Positions 61,303 to 64,000 of a stretch of DNA of 64,000 nt are shown piece by piece. The position numbers and the translations under genes were made by a program. Each line of letters starts with the position of its first letter. Position 1 is the stretch's first letter. This DNA is from Chthoniobacteraceae bacterium (GTDB lineage Bacteria; Verrucomicrobiota; Verrucomicrobiia; Chthoniobacterales; Chthoniobacteraceae). The DNA lies in contig CANJPY010000010.1 of the NCBI GenBank assembly GCA_947476255.1, forward strand, positions 1 to 64,000. The letters are read 5' to 3'. Under the pieces are notes generated by a model, which saw only the letters and a program-made list of their open reading frames with translations, ran no database searches and was not told where the DNA came from.

Positions 61303-64000
61303 TTAGTCGACGTACACAAACTCGTTGGTGCACAGCAAGACGTGGCAGGTGAGAGCCAGCGCTTTTGCCGTAGATTGGGGCGTCGGGTTTTCGCCCTGGA
61401 GTTGCTTGAAATAGGCGCCGAATTTGGCTTGGTCGGCGGCAGTGGACGGTCTGGCGAGGGCGATGCGAAAAACCTTTTCCAAGGCGGCTTCGGGTGGCGT
61501 GTTGTCTGCGAGGGCGCGGGCGGCAAGCTTGGTGGCGCAGTCCCGAACGAAGGGTGAGTTAAGAAGGGTGAGGGCCTGGGTCGGCATGGTGGTGAGGCCT
61601 CGTTCGCCCATGCTTTGCAGCGCTTCAGGCGCATCGAAGAGCGTGAGGAACGGGACCAGTTCACTGCGGCGCACGCGCAGGTACACGCTGCGGCGCAGGG
61701 ATTCGAGTTTGGTTTCACTAGGGCCGAACTGGCGCAGGTCAAGCGTCCCTGCTGCACTCAGGAGCGAATCGCGAATGGCCTCGGCTTCGAGTCGGCGCGC
61801 GGGTTGGCGCCAGACGAGTTTGTTGTCGGGGTCGGCGCGTCGGTTGGCGTCGGTGGTTTCGGCGCCTTGTTGATAAGCGGCGGAAAGCAGCAAGAGCCGG
61901 TGGAGTTCCTTGAGTTTCCAACCACTCTCGATGAAACGGCTTGCGAGATAGTCGAGAAGTTCCGGGTGGGAAGGTTTTTCGCCCTGGACGCCAAAATCGT
62001 TCGGGGTGGCGACCAAGGCGCGTCCGAAGTGATGTTGCCAGACACGGTTCACGAGGACACGTGCGAGCAGGTGCCCCGCACCCTGTTCGGGATCGGTCAT
62101 CCAGCGGCCTAGTGCGACTCGAGGGGAGGTTGTGGCGGGTGGTGCAGCAGGTGCGGCGTTTGCTGCTGCGGTTCGCGCGGTCCAGTGTTCGGGGCCGCTG
62201 GCGCTCAGTACTTGGATGAACCCTGGATCGGCTTTGGCGGCTTTATTGTCGACTTCACCGCGTTTGAGCAGGAAGACGTCCCTGCCGCCCGGTTTGGTGG
62301 AGTACACATCGACAAATTCGCGTTTGGGAGCTTTGCGCTCGTGCGCGCGCAGCGGCTCCACGAGGGCTTCAGTTTTGGAATCAAACCGGGCAAACCAGCG
62401 GGCGAGTGCGGTACGGGCCTCGCCTTCGGGCGGTTTTGCGAGAGCGGCGAAGGTGGCGAGTTCGGAGCGGTCCTGGGGTTCGGCAGCGGCTTCCAGAGGT
62501 GCGGGTTCTGGCGTACTGCAGAAGGAGATGCGGAAGCGGCCCAAGCCGAAGAAGCCGGTGAAGCGGAGTTGAAACTCAATTTCGGTGCCGTTTTCGAAAC
62601 CCGCTGGGTCGCCAGAGACACCAAACACGGCAGTCTGGTCGTTGCCTTGTTGAGGATCGATGGCCCAGCCTGTTTGCGGATTGTTGTCGACCGCGTTGGA
62701 AAGGGGGTAACTTTTCTGCTCAAAGGACGCTTTGACAGCGTTGAGCTTGAGCTGGACGGGCTTGGCCTTGAGTGCCGGATCGAGAGGTCGTGCGGTGGCC
62801 TTAAAATCGCCCAAGACAAAGTTGCCGTTATCGGAAAGCCCCGGCCCCTTTTTGGGCAGCGAAGGATCGGCAAGCGCCTCCAGACGGAAGCCGCGAATGC
62901 CCTTCTGGAAGGTGCGGACCTTCACGGTGTAGACATCGTCCTTGGTTTTGTTTCCGGTGTAGACGACGAGACCGTCCTTGGCGGGTTCGAGGAAGGCTTT
63001 GTCCGCAGAGGCGCCCAAGACGTCGAAGACTTTCCATGGAGCGTCGGCTTGAGCAACAGGCTGTGCTTTCTGCTGGTCCGTCCATTTCAAGAAAAGCGCG
63101 GGCAGTTCATCCGAGGCGAATTTTTGCAGATCACGCTGAAGGGCGGTGTTTTTAGCAGCATAGATCGCCTTGATTTTATCGGCTTCCGGGTTGGAGCGCT
63201 CGAGTTTGATTTCGCCGTGTTCCGTGCGGGCGAGGGTGGCGGCGAGGTTGTAGTAGTCGACTTGCGGAATGGGATCGTACTTGTGGTCGTGGCAGCGGAC
63301 GCAGCCGATGGTGAGCCCGAGCATTGCGCTGCCGGCCGTCGAGAGCATGTCGTCGAGTTGGTCGTAGCGGATGCGTTCCACGGTTTTGGCAGTGATCTGG
63401 CCCGGGTAAGGACCGGCAACCAGAAAACCGGTGGCAGAGGCCCCTTCGACCTTGTCCGAGTTGGTCTCGTCGCCGGCAAATTGTTGGCGCACAAATTCGT
63501 CGTAGGGCAGGTCTGCGTTGAGCGAGCGGATCACCCAGTCGCGGTAGAAATAGGCGCCCGGGCGGAAGCCGTCGAATTCGTAGCCACCGCTTTCTGCATA
63601 GCGGACGACATCGAGCCAGTGCCGTCCCCAGCGTTCGCCGTACTGGGGGCTTTGGAGGAGTTTGTCTACGAGTCGCGCGAACGCGTCCGGGGCCTCGTCC
63701 CGCACGAAGGCCTCGGCGTCCTCGGGTTTTGGCGGAATCCCGAGGAGGTCGAAATAGGCGCGCCGGACGAGGGTGGCCCGGCTGGCGGCAGGGGCGGGGT
63801 GTACAGAAGCGGCCTCTTGGGCGGCGAGGATAAAGCGGTCTATTTCGTTGTGGGCCCAGTGGGTATTTTGGACCTTGGGTGGTTCGGGGCGGGAAAGGCG
63901 CTTGAAGGCCCAGTGCTCTTTGCCGGTCGCGATATTAATCTCGCGCTTGGCATTTCCGGCCACGCCCTCGCGGGGATCCGGAGCGCCCATGGCGATCCAT
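61303..64000 (-). CDS. DUF1549/DUF1553 (PSD1) family protein, 5' end beyond the window
   Basis: About 899 residues are visible, starting before the right edge: the frame continues past the ATG at 63990 and reads WIAMGAPDPREG, the usual junction after a planctomycete-type cytochrome c domain. So the heme domain (CxxCH) is probably just outside. The visible part has DUF1549 (LVRRAYFDLLGIPPKPEDAE, YGERWGRHWLDVVRYAESGG, IGCVRCHDHKYDPIPQVDYY) and DUF1553 (RVLVNRVWQHHFGRALVATP, WKLKELHRLLLLSAAYQQ). The CVRCHDHKYDP segment contains a CxxCH-like motif. It forms a pair with the DUF1501 gene downstream. Function is unknown; it is common in marine and soil Planctomycetota and Verrucomicrobiota. Confidence 0.9.
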   Translation of the reverse strand, partial: WIAMGAPDPREGVAGNAKREINIATGKEHWAFKRLSRPEPPKVQNTHWAHNEIDRFILAAQEAASVHPAPAASRATLVRRAYFDLLGIPPKPEDAEAFVRDEAPDAFARLVDKLLQSPQYGERWGRHWLDVVRYAESGGYEFDGFRPGAYFYRDWVIRSLNADLPYDEFVRQQFAGDETNSDKVEGASATGFLVAGPYPGQITAKTVERIRYDQLDDMLSTAGSAMLGLTIGCVRCHDHKYDPIPQVDYYNLAATLARTEHGEIKLERSNPEADKIKAIYAAKNTALQRDLQKFASDELPALFLKWTDQQKAQPVAQADAPWKVFDVLGASADKAFLEPAKDGLVVYTGNKTKDDVYTVKVRTFQKGIRGFRLEALADPSLPKKGPGLSDNGNFVLGDFKATARPLDPALKAKPVQLKLNAVKASFEQKSYPLSNAVDNNPQTGWAIDPQQGNDQTAVFGVSGDPAGFENGTEIEFQLRFTGFFGLGRFRISFCSTPEPAPLEAAAEPQDRSELATFAALAKPPEGEARTALARWFARFDSKTEALVEPLRAHERKAPKREFVDVYSTKPGGRDVFLLKRGEVDNKAAKADPGFIQVLSASGPEHWTARTAAANAAPAAPPATTSPRVALGRWMTDPEQGAGHLLARVLVNRVWQHHFGRALVATPNDFGVQGEKPSHPELLDYLASRFIESGWKLKELHRLLLLSAAYQQGAETTDANRRADPDNKLVWRQPARRLEAEAIRDSLLSAAGTLDLRQFGPSETKLESLRRSVYLRVRRSELVPFLTLFDAPEALQSMGERGLTTMPTQALTLLNSPFVRDCATKLAARALADNTPPEAALEKVFRIALARPSTAADQAKFGAYFKQLQGENPTPQSTAKALALTCHVLLCTNEFVYVD

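Noticed and set aside
60492-61352. 286-codon plus-strand frame opposite the DUF1501 gene
   Set aside because: Antisense to a strongly supported gene and glycine/valine-rich in the manner of a shadow frame.

Overview
The window looks like a chromosomal piece of a Gram-negative bacterium of the phylum Verrucomicrobiota. Outer-membrane and lipid A genes (lpxB, a tamA/tamB pair) show a diderm cell. The giant pseudopilin-headed protein at the right resembles the Verru_Chthon cassette protein A family. A DUF1080 protein, a DUF1501 protein and a DUF1549/DUF1553 protein are families typical of Verrucomicrobiota and Planctomycetota. No prophage, insertion sequence, CRISPR array or tRNA gene was recognised.

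Layout. 1-150: 3' part of a 5S rRNA gene and its terminator. 0.2-16.3 kb: housekeeping genes in short operons. These are a branched-chain amino acid-type binding lipoprotein, corA/recR/degenerate cyclase (minus), trmL, a DUF1080 protein, a UvrD/Rep helicase, an oxidoreductase-lpxB-panC operon (minus), a ZIP-like transporter with a built-in cyclic-nucleotide-binding domain placed divergently from a TerC-family protein, an NHL-repeat protein and an amidohydrolase. 16.4-21 kb: a Ser/Thr kinase, a YqjD/YqjE-like membrane operon, a stretch with short tandem duplications, and infA. 21-27 kb: tamA and tamB. 27-32.8 kb: argH, a Nudix hydrolase, trhO, thyA, folA and nagZ.

32.8-53.8 kb is the main feature: one minus-strand cobalamin operon of 17 reading frames, most of them overlapping or abutting, headed by a cobalamin riboswitch. 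In transcription order it reads riboswitch, cobT, cobS, cobU, cobD-cobQ fusion, cbiB, cobO, cobB, cbiE, cbiX-cbiC fusion, cbiD, cobI, cobM, cbiG, cobJ-cobK fusion, hupE, cobW-like GTPase, cobN. It covers most of corrin-ring synthesis, amidation, adenosylation and lower-loop assembly. Cobalt supply genes and two different types of cobalt chelatase (CbiX and CobN) are in the same transcript. CbiG, CbiD and CbiX point to the early-cobalt (anaerobic) route. CobN belongs to the late-cobalt route. CbiT, CobG and a uroporphyrinogen methyltransferase were not found here.

53.9-64 kb: the 1817-residue Verru_Chthon A-like protein, a 480-bp structured gap, a DUF1501 protein, and a DUF1549/DUF1553 protein cut by the right edge.

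All calls were made by reading the sequence and translations; no database search or folding program was run. Several starts were moved inward from the longest frame, and several genes appear to start with GTG or TTG (lpxB, panC, cobN, the cyclase-like gene, the DUF1080 gene, the amidohydrolase).
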